A stretch of DNA of 64,000 nt from the NCBI RefSeq assembly GCF_958450345.1, contig NC_088784.1, forward strand, positions 58,212,247 through 58,276,246. Direction: 5' to 3'. The translations under genes were made by a program, and so were the position numbers. Positions 34,351-44,860 of this stretch are shown one piece after another (the first letter of the stretch is position 1; each line of letters begins with the position of its first letter). A model generated the notes under the pieces. It did not search any database. It saw nothing but the letters and a program-made list of their open reading frames with translations, and was not told where the DNA came from. The DNA is from Calliphora vicina. Taxonomy: Eukaryota; Arthropoda; Insecta; Diptera; Calliphoridae.

Positions 34351-35256
34351 CAGGTATGTTCTGTAATCCACGTGATTTCAAATCACATACTGTTTTAAAA
34401 TCACACGTGTGATTTGTGCCTGTTCTGTAAATCACACTGTTATTATATTTTTCGGTGTGATTTTAAATTTTCGAAAGCACAAGAAAACAGCTGATTCGTT
34501 TATTTTAAATGTTTTGTTTTGCTAATAATTTTGTAGAAATATTAAAGTGAAAATAAAAAAATGCCTGGAGCTTCTGTTATATCTTTAATGGAATTAAAAA
34601 GAATGGAACTACATTTTATACAAATTTTGCACAAACTATGGCGCAAGCTCAACCACTATGTCAAAAATAAAACAAAACACCAAAGCTGCCACAGAACACA
34701 ATTGCTTTTGGTTACCACTTGCTTCAACTTTGTTGCATTTTTTTTTCCAATTAGCCCAAAAAACTTAACGCATATTGATAACTTATAATATAATGTAACA
34801 AATATTATAAATTTTATGCTGAATTCTATAATTAATTTAAAGATATTGAACATATTTTAGACAACCATTAAAAAATTTTAGTCTGGCAAGCTTCCATGTA
34901 TTTTCGAAAATCATAAACAGCTGACAACTGAAAACAAACCTGAAATCACAAAAGAAATCACACAAGCAAAAAAACTTTTTACAACAGAATAGGTGTCTCT
35001 AGATTTTTATTAAATTTTAAGTGTTTTTTTAATAAAACAAGTAATTCTATAAGAAAATTAATAAAGGACATATTGTTTAATATACTTAAGTAATTTATTT
35101 TAATATTTTCCATGTAGTAGCCGCAGAAATAACCAAGTGATTTGAAAACATTAGTGACTTTGCTGAACGTTTTAAAATCACAAAATTATGTGCACAGAAC
35201 ACCTTTTATGTGATTTCAAACCACTTTTATAAAATGTGATTTGCAGAACATACCTG
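34351..35256. mobile_element. MITE with 13-bp perfect inverted ends and TTA target site
   Basis: It starts CAGGTATGTTCTG and ends with the exact inverse CAGAACATACCTG. TTA stands directly outside both ends, which fits the 3-bp target duplication of PIF/Harbinger elements. Near the ends are repeated GTGATTT/AAATCAC words, in both orientations. It starts one base after the LINE target duplication. The short frames inside (34561-34853) show no domain. Confidence 0.65.
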
Positions 35257-35516
35257 TTAATAATTATAACACTAACTTTTTATATGAAATTTGGCTATAA
35301 TATTCCTAATTTACAGTATCATTATATATTTCGGGAATAGCCGGGTACCCGGGAATGTAGAAAAAAATTCCCGATTCCCGGGAATCAAAAAAGGTCGGGA
35401 AATTAAAAACCCTAGTTTCAGTATACACTAGCGGTTTGAAAACGCCAAATTTCTAGCGTTTTTCAAATCGAAAACGCAAATTTTAAGCGATATGCGCTTT
35501 TCAGAACATGGGCGAA

Positions 35517-35790
35517 TATAAAAACGGTTAACCAGTTTTTAGAATCACGAAACCGTTTTTTTTTAATACACTTTTCCGTTAAACCGGAATCCGGTTTTTT
35601 GAATTTGCCGTTTTTTTTGTACAATTTTCAAAGTACCACAGATAGTATTTTGTTTCAATCCAGCAGTAAAATCATTTATTATTTGGGTTCTTCAATTTTC
35701 GCAAAACTTGACTTTAGCCATTTTTACTAGCAATTTAAAAAACTTATTGTGCAAAAAAAAATCACAAAAAGAAATTATCAAAATAAATAT
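35517..35790. repeat. Decayed AACCGG-type repeat
   Basis: AACGGTTAACCAG, AAACCGTTTTT and ACCGGAATCCGG words resemble the subterminal region of the hAT-like element at 23096-25342. No second end is recognisable. Confidence 0.4.
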
Positions 35791-36312
35791 TAGTGGTATT
35801 CACAATTTAGAGTACTTGGCCTGGTAATGTAGTAAAGTAGCACAATATCAAAAAAGTAAAAACAAAATACATTAGAAATAGAAATGTTTGTCAATAAATA
35901 GCATTTCTGCTTTTTTATTATGCTAAGTACTCTACATGAATCGTAATTCAGGTCTGGGTGGAGAAAGAGCTCGCGCGTCATTGTCATTATCGCTTAAGGG
36001 CAATCAGGCCGTCCCTTTTTCGCTGCCTTCGAGAGTTTTGCGGCTCACTCTCGCATTGGATAATGTTTGGCGTCGTCTAACTGTACCACGTTACAGTTTC
36101 TCGAAGTTTGCATTGTCCACATGCAATCGTTTTTTGTTTTCATAACCTAACTTTTTAATAAATGATTTAAAGTTCCAGCTTCCTATATGATGATATAGGT
36201 CGACTGGGAACTAAAATCAACGTGGGATAACCTGGCAATTTGAGAGTTTTCAACTCCGCCAACCAAATTTAAATTACAAAAAAAAAGTACTCTACATTGT
36301 GAATACCGCTAT
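35791..36312. mobile_element. Inverted-repeat element with a GC-richer core
   Basis: The left end reads GTGGTATTCACAATTTAGAG and the right end, inverted, GCGGTATTCACAATGTAGAG, each followed by TACTT. The core at about 35945-36130 is clearly GC-richer than its surroundings (GAGAAAGAGCTCGCGCG, CTGCCTTCGAGAG) and has one 69-codon plus frame of unknown meaning. A captured host fragment is possible but not shown. Confidence 0.6.
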
Positions 36313-36693
36313 TAAAACATGATGATTTTTACATCGTTTTCTTACATATTTATGAAAACACCGAAATTTATTATATTTTAATAGAAAACTTAGTAAATTT
36401 GAATTTATCTTAGAAATATGCATTTATATTTGGTAAAAGGTCATGTTTTTGATAATTGTAATTACGGTAGATTGTTTTCAAAAAGTTTCCATTGTATTGT
36501 TATTCACTGTATGTAAATGTAAGTTCTAAAAGTCCCAGCAATAATTTTACACATTGCTATTCCAAAAAAAGAGCTTCCTAGTAGAGTTGATGTGTTCATG
36601 AGCGAACAAGTTCAATTAAACAATTCTGTTAAATGAACAGTGTGAAGTTGTTGTCTTCTTGTTTCTTTTGTTTTCGGGGATTTCTTTATGCGT

Positions 36694-36800
36694 GGGCCAT
36701 TATTACAACTTGCCTTTATATTTAAAGTTAACTTTAAGGGTACATTTTTCTATTGCTTGAAGTTACCTTTAACTATAAAGGCAAGCTGTAATAATGGCCC
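36694..36800. repeat. 107-bp hairpin MITE
   Basis: GGGCCATTATTACAACTTGC at the left pairs with GCAAGCTGTAATAATGGCCC at the right, and the pairing extends on through TTTATAG/CTATAAA. The short centre is GGGTACATTTTTC. Confidence 0.8.
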
Positions 36801-36983
36801 TTAAAGTTATAATATTAAGATTTATTAGGATTACCAAATTTGTAGCTAATCGAATAATTTCATTATATCCATATATTTTTTTCGGTTCTAGCAACGATTT
36901 TTTGTCACTGAACCAAAATTTTTCAGACAAAGCGCAAAAATTCGGTTATTACGCATGATTCAAATTGAAATTGTATGTTCCTA

Positions 36984-37400
36984 ACCCTAGATCTCCACAT
37001 AGCAATATTTATTGCTGCAATTGTCAAATTTGATTGCGTCAATGAAATTTGCGAGCAATCCATTGTGCAATGATTGCTTTACTGATTGCCTGAGCAATTA
37101 TTGCTAAGCAATAAACTGTCAGTTCAGTTGTCATTAATGTAAAAGTTCTTCTTTCTATGATTTAATGCGATTAATTCATACATGTTTAATTTATTTAAGT
37201 ACCAAAAGTAAACAAAGAAATTAGTGAAAAAATCATTCAACAAAATATAAGCAAAATACACATCAGTTTTTCATAGAACTTCTCGCTTTGAAAATTTTGT
37301 ATTTGTGACGAACGTTTTCCCCACCTAAAGCAATCATCAATCGCTGTGATGTTATTCTGCCGACGTTATTGCTTGTGTTTAGGAATATGCTTACAACTTC
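36984..37400. mobile_element. Family E element, short copy
   Basis: It starts CTAGATCTCCACATAGCAAT and runs collinear with both parts of 17190-19550 (AATTATTGCTAAGCAATAA, TTCTGCCGACGTTATTGCTT), but lacks the 1.87-kb insertion. The right end is degraded. It serves as the empty-site reference for that insertion. Confidence 0.75.
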
Positions 37401-38809
37401 TAATAATACTTAAGTTTAAATTTGAATTTTTAATGGATATTGGAACAGCGCATAAAGGCACATGTCTTCAAAAATTTTAAGCTTTCTATTTTTACGACTT
37501 TATTGAGGAAAGAAAATCATATTTGTATCCACAACATTTTAAATTTTATTATGTTTTTTGTCTCTCCTATAAAATTTAAAAAACTACGCATGTTTTCCAG
37601 GTGTAACATAGTTTCGGTTTTTAAGTTATTTAATAAAACGAAATTTATTCATTTTATACGGATTAAATCTGCAAGTGTGACAAGACCGGTAAATTTTGCC
37701 TTACACATAAAAACATGGAGCAACATTGTACAACAAAATATAGTTATTTTATACTTCTTTTAAAATGCTTGTAAAAGTCTATGAAGACAAAAAAAAAGAC
37801 TAGCAAAATTATTTTATTTTTTTACTAAGAAAATGTGTTCTAAAAAAATTTGTGCTTAACAAAACGTACAACACTAGTATAAAACGAAAAAAAATGTATT
37901 GTTACGTTTTAACCTTTTCAAAACGTTGGTTTATTTAATTTAAATAAACCGGATACTTTTGATTGCAAATAAAAGCCGTTTAGTAGTTTAAAAATTGTAA
38001 CAACACTTTATTTATTTAAAATGTACAACAACCACAGAATTAAATAGTCAATGTTTTTTATACACGTTTATAAATTCGCAGAAATACAGACACACTTTAT
38101 AATGTACACGAATTCACTTGAAAAATACAGCACACTTTAAGGCACTCAGTTGATGTTTAATCGAATCACAGATGATGAATCGAATAGCGTCTCTGATAAA
38201 CTGACTAACGACTTCAACCTCTGTCACTATTTATAACATTGCCATCTGCACTCTAGACTGTCAAAGTTCGTATATTCTAGAGCTTTCTAATACATACGCC
38301 ATCTGTGGTGTACTTTCTATAATGTCCTTTAGTTTGTTACAGTTTGCTATTACAGCACTGCTATTTGAAAGCATTATGCTACATTTAAATCAGCCGTTAA
38401 AATCGTATTATATTTGAATTCAAGTACAATTTCGTAACAGTATTTAATTTCAATGTGTAATTTGTTTATATATTAGATCAGGATTAAAAACATTAATTTG
38501 AAATATTATAGTTAAAAAAAAACGCATAAAAAACCATATTTTTTAATTTTGTTTTTAACAAAACCTACTTTTTTTCTTTATTTTTTAATAAAAGGTTCTT
38601 TTTCCGATATTAAAATGGTTTTATATCAAATATCATTAACATTTCATGTGGTGACTTACAGCAATTAGATGTATCTATTGAAAAGTAAGAAACTTGTTAC
38701 CATTTCCAGGTATATGCAGTTTTTAATTTTCCCAAAAAGATTTTAAATGTGCGAAAAAGTACCTTTTGTTCTGCGGCTCCTCATTTGTTCTGAACAAAAT
38801 TTACCAATC
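37401..38809. other. Intergenic, no gene recognised
   Basis: The 107-residue plus frame at 37440-37763 is rich in Phe, Lys and Ile, as expected for random AT-rich DNA, and shows no domain. Around 37900-38430 composition is somewhat more balanced (CACCATTTATAACATTGCC-like text), but no splice-framed coding segment was found. Confidence 0.4.
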
Positions 38810-38820
38810 AGTAAAATGAA

Positions 38821-41594
38821 AATGGTTTAAACCAGCACAAATCGGAAATTTCCCATTTTATGTTAAATAAAAGCATCGATGTGATGTTAATTTCGGAGAC
38901 ACATCTTACAAATAGATATAACTTTAATATATCAGGATACTCATTTTATTACACAAACCATCCGGATGGTAAGGCACATGGCGGTACCGGTATCATAATT
39001 AGAAACCGATTGAGACACTATGCCCTAGAAGCGTTTTCAAAGGATTATATGCAAGCAACATCTATTCGCCTTGAATACCCAGCTGGAGACCTAACTCTGA
39101 GCTCTATATATTGCCCACCACGTTTTTCGATGACCAAGGAAAAATTTGAAGAATTCTTTATAACACTAGGAGATCGGTTTCTGGCTTGTGGAGACTACAA
39201 TGCCAAACATACATATTGGGGTTCGCGATTGGTAAATCCCAGAGGTAGACAGCTGTATAAAGCTCTAGTTGATCGCAAAAATTGCTTAGATTTTGTGTCT
39301 CCTGGACACCCAACTTATTGGCCAACTGATCCTAGAAAAATTCCTGATCTAATAGACTTCGCCATATGCAGAAATATTATTCGGAATGCAATATCCACAG
39401 AAATATCCTATGATCTATCTTCTGACCACTCTCCTGTAATTATTAATTATTGTGAGAGACCCAACACCCCAAGATTTCCTAAGGACTCTTTGTATTTTAA
39501 GACAAATTGGCTAAAATATAGGAAATATATCAGCAGTCATATCCACACAAATCCTAATTTACAGTGTGAGGAAGACATAGATAGGACCGTTAATGACTTC
39601 ACGTCACTGATTGTTTCGGCTCTGGAACACTCTAGGTGCCAGATCCCTCCAAAAACTAATACGCCTATTTCAAGTTCGGATATTGAAAGACTTCTTCTCG
39701 AAAAGAGAAGACTCAGAAGAGAATGGCAACATAATAGATCACCTGCTGCAAAGCAGAGGCTGTCCGCAGCAGTACGAAAACTGAAAAGAGCCCTTCATTT
39801 AGAGGAGGATCGCATAAACGAAAAATATATTAAAAGTTTGACGAGTACAAAATACACAAATTTCTCTCTTTGGAAGGCAACGAGGAACATTAAGCCACCG
39901 GTAGAGGCACAAAGCGCTTTAAGAAAAGCTGACGGAACCTGGGCACGAAGTGCTATAGAAAAAGCCTCAGTATTTGCTGAACATTTAAGTGAAGTATTTC
40001 AGCCCAACTCCACGGCAAATGAGTTTGAACTAGAAGAACTGCCAGCTTCAACAATGGCTAATGCAGCCCAATTCGATATTAGTCCTGAGGATGTTAATAG
40101 AGTAATTAAAAATAAATTAGACTTGAAAAAATCACCGGGATATGATTTAATAACGCCATCAATGATTAAGAACCTACCAAATGTGGCAATAATTGTGCTA
40201 TCTATATTGTTTAATGCGATCTTGAAACTAGGAATTTATCCAAAAAATTGGAAAATTTCTCAAATAATAATGATACCTAAACCGGGTAAAGATTTAACCC
40301 TGCCATCTTCTTATAGACCTATTAGCCTACTCCCTTGTTTGTCGAAGTTATTCGAAAAAATATTCCAGGAAAAGATAATACCTTTTTTGAATGATGGAAA
40401 CATTATCCCAGTACACCAATTTGGTTTCCGTGAACATCATGGCACCATTGAACAGGTCAATCGTTTAACTGGAGAGATTCGAAAATCTTTTGAATTAAAG
40501 AAATATTGTTCTGCCATCTTTTTAGACGTTGCTCAGGCTTTTGACAAGGTATGGCATAAGGGTCTAATACATAAAATCAAATGTCTACTACCACTATGTA
40601 CTCATAAATTGCTGGAGTCTTATTTATCGAATAGACTTTTCAGAGTTAAGTACAATGATTATGTGACGAGAGAATGCAAGATTGGAGCTGGCGTTCCACA
40701 GGGAAGTGTACTAGGACCTACGCTATATTTGATTTACACCTCCGACCTCCCTACGTGCGATAAACTAACAATTTCAACATTTGCTGATGATACCGCCATT
40801 ATTAGCTCAGACGAAAACCCACTCATGGCATCTAGTCAACTACAGAATTACCTCGTACGTGTGGAGTCATGGTTGAAAAACTGGCGAATAAAGGTAAATG
40901 AGCTGAAAAGTAAACATGTTACGTTCGCTCTAAGGAGAGGAAATTGCCCACCTGTCACACTCAACAACGTTAATATACCGCAGTCTGATTATGTCACCTA
41001 CCTTGGTATTCATCTAGATAGACGGCTTACTTGGCGCCGACACATAGAAACCAAGAGACTTCACATGAAGTTAAAAGCCTCTAGCTTTCATTGGTTAATC
41101 AGTGACCAATCAAAATTAAGCCTTGAATATAAAGTCATCCTGTATAAGACCGTTTTAAAACCAATTTGGACATATGGAATTCAATTATGGGGAATGGCTA
41201 GCAACACCAGTATTGATCTTATACAGAGGGCCCAATCTAAAATTCTTAGGACCATGACGGGAGCACCATGGTACATAAGAAATGAAAACATCCACAGAGA
41301 CTTAGAAGTGACATTGGTAAAGGAAGAGTTCGAGAAAGTCCGTGAGAAATATATTGTGAAGCTGCGAAACCATCCCAATTCCCTTGCAAGACAACTTGTG
41401 CAGACCCAAACCCGATCCAGGCTCCGTAGAGCAGATCTACCACCCCGCTAAGATGAGTGACAGTTTACCATAATGGCTCTCTTGCTGAAGAGCAAATAGT
41501 TTTAATTTTAGTTATAAGATTTAAATACTTATTGTAAGGTCAAAATAGACAGATTCAATAAATCAATAAAACGTTAAAAAAAAAAAAAAAAAAA
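38821..41594 (+). mobile_element. Nearly full ORF2 Jockey-clade LINE with 11-bp target duplication
   Basis: The exact duplication AGTAAAATGAA flanks it (38810-38820 and 41595-41605) and a poly-A tail ends it. The 5' truncation falls just inside the endonuclease, so ORF1 and the first residues of ORF2 are missing. It belongs to the same family as 32768-34341. Confidence 0.93.
38860..41451 (+). CDS. Jockey-clade ORF2 protein (endonuclease + reverse transcriptase), N-terminally truncated
   Basis: 863 codons without interruption. The endonuclease shows LISETHL (metal-binding Glu), GDYNAKHTYWGSR and SSDHSPVI (catalytic SDH). The RT shows SYRPISLLPCLSKLFEK, AIFLDVAQAFDKVWH, GVPQGSVLGP and FADDTAI (catalytic Asp pair, near residue 641). 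The C-terminus matches the Jockey type and lacks RNase H. Homologous reading frame extends upstream of the ATG to the truncation point (NGLNQHKSEISHF), so the true start lay further 5' in the source element. The protein would nick target DNA and reverse-transcribe its RNA, but without ORF1 this copy is unlikely to move on its own. Confidence 0.93.
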   Translation: MLNKSIDVMLISETHLTNRYNFNISGYSFYYTNHPDGKAHGGTGIIIRNRLRHYALEAFSKDYMQATSIRLEYPAGDLTLSSIYCPPRFSMTKEKFEEFFITLGDRFLACGDYNAKHTYWGSRLVNPRGRQLYKALVDRKNCLDFVSPGHPTYWPTDPRKIPDLIDFAICRNIIRNAISTEISYDLSSDHSPVIINYCERPNTPRFPKDSLYFKTNWLKYRKYISSHIHTNPNLQCEEDIDRTVNDFTSLIVSALEHSRCQIPPKTNTPISSSDIERLLLEKRRLRREWQHNRSPAAKQRLSAAVRKLKRALHLEEDRINEKYIKSLTSTKYTNFSLWKATRNIKPPVEAQSALRKADGTWARSAIEKASVFAEHLSEVFQPNSTANEFELEELPASTMANAAQFDISPEDVNRVIKNKLDLKKSPGYDLITPSMIKNLPNVAIIVLSILFNAILKLGIYPKNWKISQIIMIPKPGKDLTLPSSYRPISLLPCLSKLFEKIFQEKIIPFLNDGNIIPVHQFGFREHHGTIEQVNRLTGEIRKSFELKKYCSAIFLDVAQAFDKVWHKGLIHKIKCLLPLCTHKLLESYLSNRLFRVKYNDYVTRECKIGAGVPQGSVLGPTLYLIYTSDLPTCDKLTISTFADDTAIISSDENPLMASSQLQNYLVRVESWLKNWRIKVNELKSKHVTFALRRGNCPPVTLNNVNIPQSDYVTYLGIHLDRRLTWRRHIETKRLHMKLKASSFHWLISDQSKLSLEYKVILYKTVLKPIWTYGIQLWGMASNTSIDLIQRAQSKILRTMTGAPWYIRNENIHRDLEVTLVKEEFEKVREKYIVKLRNHPNSLARQLVQTQTRSRLRRADLPPR

Positions 41595-41605
41595 AGTAAA
41601 ATGAA

Positions 41606-42464
41606 GGATTACGCCCAACTTCACTTCTTAGATGCAGTAGTGTAAGGATATAAACGTTTCATTATGTATATATTCGGTGTAGGGTATCATATAATCGAGT
41701 TTGATCAACTATACATTCCTTCTTGTTTTAAAATGATTTTTTACTTCATTTCTATTAATTAAACGTAAATACGTCCGATTTAATTTTAACTTAACAAACC
41801 TCCTTCACCTCAAAAATATAGTTAATTTTATAAAATACAATCTAAAATACATATCTTAGTCAGAGAAATGTTTTGTTTTTGTTATTTTTCACTTTTGCTG
41901 TAAATGGCCGATTTCATTTACTTGAGTTTGCTGAGTAAGTATATCTACATATAATAAATATAAAGAGCTAATTAGAGAATGGTCTTTGTTACCATCATAT
42001 TTTGTTAACATTTAAAAATTAGTCACTTAACCAACAAATAAAATAAACAAACAATTTCAGTAAAAATACAAAGCCAGCTTTTTATTTATTTTAAATGGAA
42101 TTTTAAAACCAAAAAAATAAAAAAAGAATGAGTTAATGGAACTGAGACCGTAATTATGTATGTATCTATGTATGCATGAGTGAATGAATGAATGAATAAA
42201 TGTATGAATAAATATGAATTGTATCACAATTAACAGCTACTACTGATAGGTACCATACAAAACAAACAAAAATTAGACAAATATGTATTAAAATGAACTC
42301 AATATTGAAAATATTTGAAATGTAAGCAATTTTCGCATACTTGAGTATTTGATTTTATACCAGTGAAAAGAAATTTTTTAAAAATGCAAATAAATAATAA
42401 ATTAATTTAGAGCCAATATCAATAATAATAGAGATTTTTATCTAAAGTCTGTGTGTGTAACATT
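41606..42464. other. 3' flank of ADK copy 2
   Basis: AT-rich. Contains a degenerate (GAAT)n/(TGAA)n microsatellite at 42177-42215 and TTTATTTATTTT at 42080-42091 (minus-strand AATAAATAAA), a candidate poly-A signal about 375 bases after the stop. Confidence 0.5.
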
Positions 42465-43173
42465 TTATGGTAAATTACAACCGACTTGCGTGGCAACTTT
42501 AGCCGATATATCACTAGCGAAGCGTATGCATTCACTTAAAATACGTTTCTCCAACCAGGCATGCAGGAAAGCAGCAGCAAATGCATCACCACAGCCCGTA
42601 GTATCAACAATATTTTCAACTCGTGGTGTATTAAATATTTGAAATGATAATTGGCCCGGTGGCGATAATTCATCCTCATAGTTTGTCATCAGCTCAACAC
42701 CATCGGCACCCTTGGTCATAACAAAGATTTTGGGACCAGTGGAATATTCAAGTATACCTTTAATTAGTTCCTCAATACTTTTAGCTCCCCAACATTCACG
42801 CAGAGTCTCAAACTCGTCTTTATTGCCAAATATAAACATGGCGTTATTGATCAAATATATCATGTGATCATAGTTCAATTTCACTATATAATCAGCACTT
42901 AGATTTACGGCCAAACGTCTTCGTCCCTTAATAAAGTTGGTAACAACATAAGTGATGACCTCCTCGCGTTGTGGCACAAAGAAACCTTCTATGTAGAAAA
43001 TTTGTTTACGACCGGAATTTCTTATGAAGAACGAATTCTCCTCCTGTTGAATCTTTTCCAAATAATCTGTGGAAAATTTCGATGATGCACCAATATTCGC
43101 ATACAAAGCCAGGGAATCTTTGTGCACCAAACAAATGCAGCGTCCCGTTGGTGTATCGGAGATGGTTTGCAAT
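42465..43173 (-). CDS. ADK: Adenosine kinase, copy 2, exon 4 (C-terminal two thirds)
   Basis: ADK transfers phosphate from ATP to adenosine, giving AMP, and controls cellular adenosine and methylation-cycle by-products. This exon encodes residues 137-372. Visible ADK blocks: SDTPTGRC (ADK has PTGTC), KQIFYIEGFFVP, AVNLSADYIVKL, FIFGNKDEF, and VDTTGCGDAFAAAF with catalytic Asp near residue 333, then the closing ECIRFAS and GCNLP typical of the ADK C-terminus. The acceptor is TTTCAG before ATTGCAAACC. The upstream intron is 14,466 bp. The GAGD motif reads GCGD in both copies, so this is a lineage feature, not damage. Confidence 0.93.
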
Positions 43174-44593
43174 CTGAAATTGCTTTAAAAAAATAAACGA
43201 AATACTAAATTAAATCAACATTATAAAGAAATAACAGTAAAAAATATAAAACGTATTTACATAAAAAAAAACCGACAATTGTTAAGATAATTACAAGTAA
43301 TTAAGTAAGATAGTTGTAGTTGCTGTTGTGGGTGCATGTTTATAAATTCTAGTTACTGTGTATTCTATTTTTCTAATAAAAGTAATCCCACACCATTTCC
43401 AGTAAATAAAAATAAACCTACGATTAAGAAACACGGACGGCAAATTATTTTTAAAAATTTCTATTGAAAACACTTAAAAGTATTTAAAAACTGATTGATT
43501 TTCCTACAAAATTTTAAAATAAAATTGTTTAATTCGAAAAAATAAAAGATATCACTTATTAATCAGCCTTTTCGTGTACCAGAAGTTTAAATTAATAAAT
43601 GTTACGATTCCGTTCTTTATACCATTATTGATAATAATTGGTAATGCTTAAATTTGATATGCATGTTTAATATTTTCGTCTTATTCTTTATCATATATTC
43701 GCCCTTTTCATGACCTAATAACGTAAAGTTATATTCTTTATAGACTTTGCAAAAATATTTCAAATGTCGAATTACAATGGTGTAGTTAGTTGCATTATTA
43801 CTACACCAATTTGAAAAAGTACTAGGTCGACAAAGCCCACAATAAATGAGTAATAAAAATATTGTTTATCTTGCGTGACGGAAACATCCTCAGTGTAAGC
43901 CCACATCAGTTTGCAATTTAAATTTGCATTTCATGCAACTCAGTTTAAGATCATTCTATACATAACTTTAGCAAAATGATTTACTCAATCAAAGTACACA
44001 TATAAAAGTAGGAATGTACATTTATGCAAATCAAATGTTGTTTGAATTATTTAGCTCTGAAATAAAACGGCAATAAAATCGGACAAAGTTTAGAGGATTT
44101 TTAAACCTCTACACAATTTTGATGTATTGTGGTTCCAGTAGTACAAATATCATCCAAATTTTAAATTCTATGGAGAGGTTTTTTAAAAAAACATACAATT
44201 TTGTGAAAATTGTATGTTTTGAAATGAGATCAGCCCTAAGTTATATCGGATTAGATTAAATAATATTAACTGCTCTTCTGTAACAGACACATATGCATCA
44301 TAATATGTAATAAAACTATTTATCATCACACAATAAAAATTATGTCAATATTAATTCAAAGTTGTCAAGGCGTGATCAAACTAAGCTTAAGTAAGTTTTT
44401 TACAATGAATCATTATTTGAAAAGTTTTGAAATATGTTTGTACATTTTCCCTTTTTTTCATACTATTATCTTGTAATATTTTTTTAGAATCAGTAACAAT
44501 ATAACAAAACATCTTAAGTTGACTTAAGTTAAAACTTAAAATTAAAAGTATTTTTGTATTTTATGAAAATTCATTTTACATAAAATTCGCTTC
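43174..44593. other. 3' end of the 14.5-kb intron 3 of ADK copy 2
   Basis: AT-rich sequence without recognisable elements. The intron runs 43174-57639, with donor GTAAGT next to exon 3. Confidence 0.5.
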
Positions 44594-44710
44594 TAACCCC
44601 CATTAACACGAAGTCTGGCTATGTGTTAACTAATAGTTATACTGTTGGTTAAAATTGTTTTTGTATAACTATTAGTTAACACATAACCAGACTTCGTGTT
44701 ACTGGGGGTA
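44594..44710. repeat. 117-bp hairpin MITE
   Basis: TAACCCCCATTAACACGAAG on the left pairs with CTTCGTGTTACTGGGGGTA on the right, and the stem continues for about 50 bp (TATGTGTTAACTAATAG). The loop is about 20 bp. It shares the TAACCCCCA-type terminus with the hairpin at 59267-59387. Confidence 0.85.
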
Positions 44711-44860
44711 AGTTTAACTAATAACAAAATTATACAGATATTTAACAAAAGTCGATTCAAATGTCACTCCTAAATCTAGTAAAATATTTTTCCAAAATAT
44801 CATCAAAATTCACCAATCACAGCGGTTTACACTACAATACTTTGTATTATTATCAGGGAT

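Larger units (their letters stand above)
32102..35414. mobile_element. hAT-like element with TAGGGTTTTTA ends, carrying a LINE and a MITE
   Basis: Ends TAGGGTTTTTA and its inverse TTAAAAACCCTA, with subterminal CCCGGGAATTCCCGG-type palindromic words on both sides. The flanking 8-mers GTTTCTGT and GTTTCAGT differ at one base. Two later insertions sit inside: a Jockey-clade LINE at 32768-34341 and a MITE at 34351-35256. No transposase of its own is seen. A relic with similar terminal words lies at about 30670-30700. Confidence 0.7.

Noticed and set aside
37440..37763. 107-residue plus-strand frame
   Set aside because: Composition is that of random AT-rich DNA, with no domain, no splice-framed partner and no homologue elsewhere in the window.
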